Assembly (NCBI GenBank): GCA_000969725.1
Contig: JXSR01S060080.1
Length of the DNA: 29,821 nt
Origin: Ophiothrix spiculata
Taxonomy: Eukaryota; Echinodermata; Ophiuroidea; Amphilepidida; Ophiotrichidae
Direction: 5' to 3' (one strand)
Part shown: positions 29,313 to 29,821 of the stretch, piece by piece
Layout: each line of letters opens with the position of its first letter
How positions within the stretch are numbered: the first letter of the stretch is position 1
Translations under genes and position numbers: made by a program
Notes under the pieces: generated by a model
What the model was told of the DNA's origin: nothing
Seen by the model: the letters and a program-made list of their open reading frames with translations, nothing else
Database searches by the model: none

Positions 29313-29385
29313 ACATATGGCAGCTTCTCCTTTGTGAGTTTCTAAGTGAGGATTTTAGAGGTTATAATAAATAGCTGCCATATGT
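29313..29385. repeat. Short foldback, 13-bp perfect arms
   Basis: ACATATGGCAGCT at 29313-29325 pairs perfectly with AGCTGCCATATGT at 29373-29385, with a 47-base loop. It may be the end-to-end core of a small MITE or simply a hairpin. Confidence 0.6.
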
Positions 29386-29821
29386 AAACCGGGTCTGAAT
29401 CGCAAAGCGTGAAAAACCTGTCGCAGCTTCGGCGTATTTTTCTCAAAAACAGTTGTGTTTTACCCCATAAAGGTTGGTATCATTGTAATCTTGACAAAAT
29501 AAGCTACATTATGATATATATTTCATAATACAATGTCGAATTCGTGACGAAATATTGATGTAGAAAGTCAAAGTTTTACGCAAGTCAGCTTTTCACTCAG
29601 CCATGTAACATCTCATGTTAAACGAATGTGTTCACAAATTACTTCACATTAAAGCTTGTAATCTATGCTATCGGATGAAACAAGTTTTTTGATCTGTTGA
29701 TTTTTCTACTTTTTCTAAAATACGCCAAACCTCAACCAATCGTATAGCATTTGGTTTTACATAGCGTTAAGCGAAAAACTCCCGGATGTAGATTGGCCTG
29801 TATTTTAATAGCCAATCAGCA

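Larger units (their letters stand above)
27019..29821. other. Intron or downstream sequence, next exon not found
   Basis: No exon with phosphatase sequence is visible. Open frames at 27451-27651 and 28423-28746 have a protein-like look but no recognised family and no link to the receptor. The stretch holds the repeat features listed separately (27684-28231, 28628-28679, 29313-29385). Confidence 0.5.

Overview
The window is animal nuclear DNA: AT-rich, with short coding exons bounded by GT-AG introns and a dense load of foldback/MITE-like repeats, a non-LTR retrotransposon and a decayed tRNA-like copy. Protein style and repeat content suggest a marine invertebrate, probably a deuterostome and perhaps an echinoderm. 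That placement is inference only. I see no prokaryotic features.

One gene explains all convincing coding sequence. Fifteen plus-strand exons between 1299 and 27018 join with matching phases and no frameshift. They encode the middle of a single-pass receptor: six alternating fibronectin type III (FN3) domains (A-B-A-B-A-B), a more canonical FN3 (C), an FN3 split over two exons (D), a membrane-proximal extracellular domain over three exons (E), a transmembrane exon and two cytoplasmic juxtamembrane exons. Domain order, the E domain and the juxtamembrane sequence fit a receptor-type protein tyrosine phosphatase (RPTP). The signal peptide and first exons would lie upstream, and the catalytic phosphatase exons downstream. 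Neither is in the window.

Layout: 1-1298 upstream sequence with a tRNA-Lys-like relic; 1299-1580 FN3 A1; 1581-11418 a long intron filled with repeats (a GGTCA-rich element at 2436-3999, foldbacks at 4.9 and 5.5 kb, a hAT-like MITE at 6.9 kb, and a large nested inverted-repeat complex at 5.9-11.1 kb); 11419-18553 FN3 B1, A2, B2, A3, B3, including a recent duplication of about 1.7 kb that copied B together with repeat sequence; 19310-23056 FN3 C, D and the E domain; 23723-24104 transmembrane and stop-transfer; 24105-26872 an intron holding a dead LINE; 26873-27018 juxtamembrane; 27019-29821 intron with repeats.

The most interesting biology is the recent and continuing expansion of a two-exon FN3 pair in the ectodomain. 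All exons in it are phase 1-1, so copies can be gained, lost or skipped without breaking the frame. One splice donor is a GC site, and an apparent A-exon relic lies within the duplicated region. I found no CRISPR array, operon or recognisably new molecular system.
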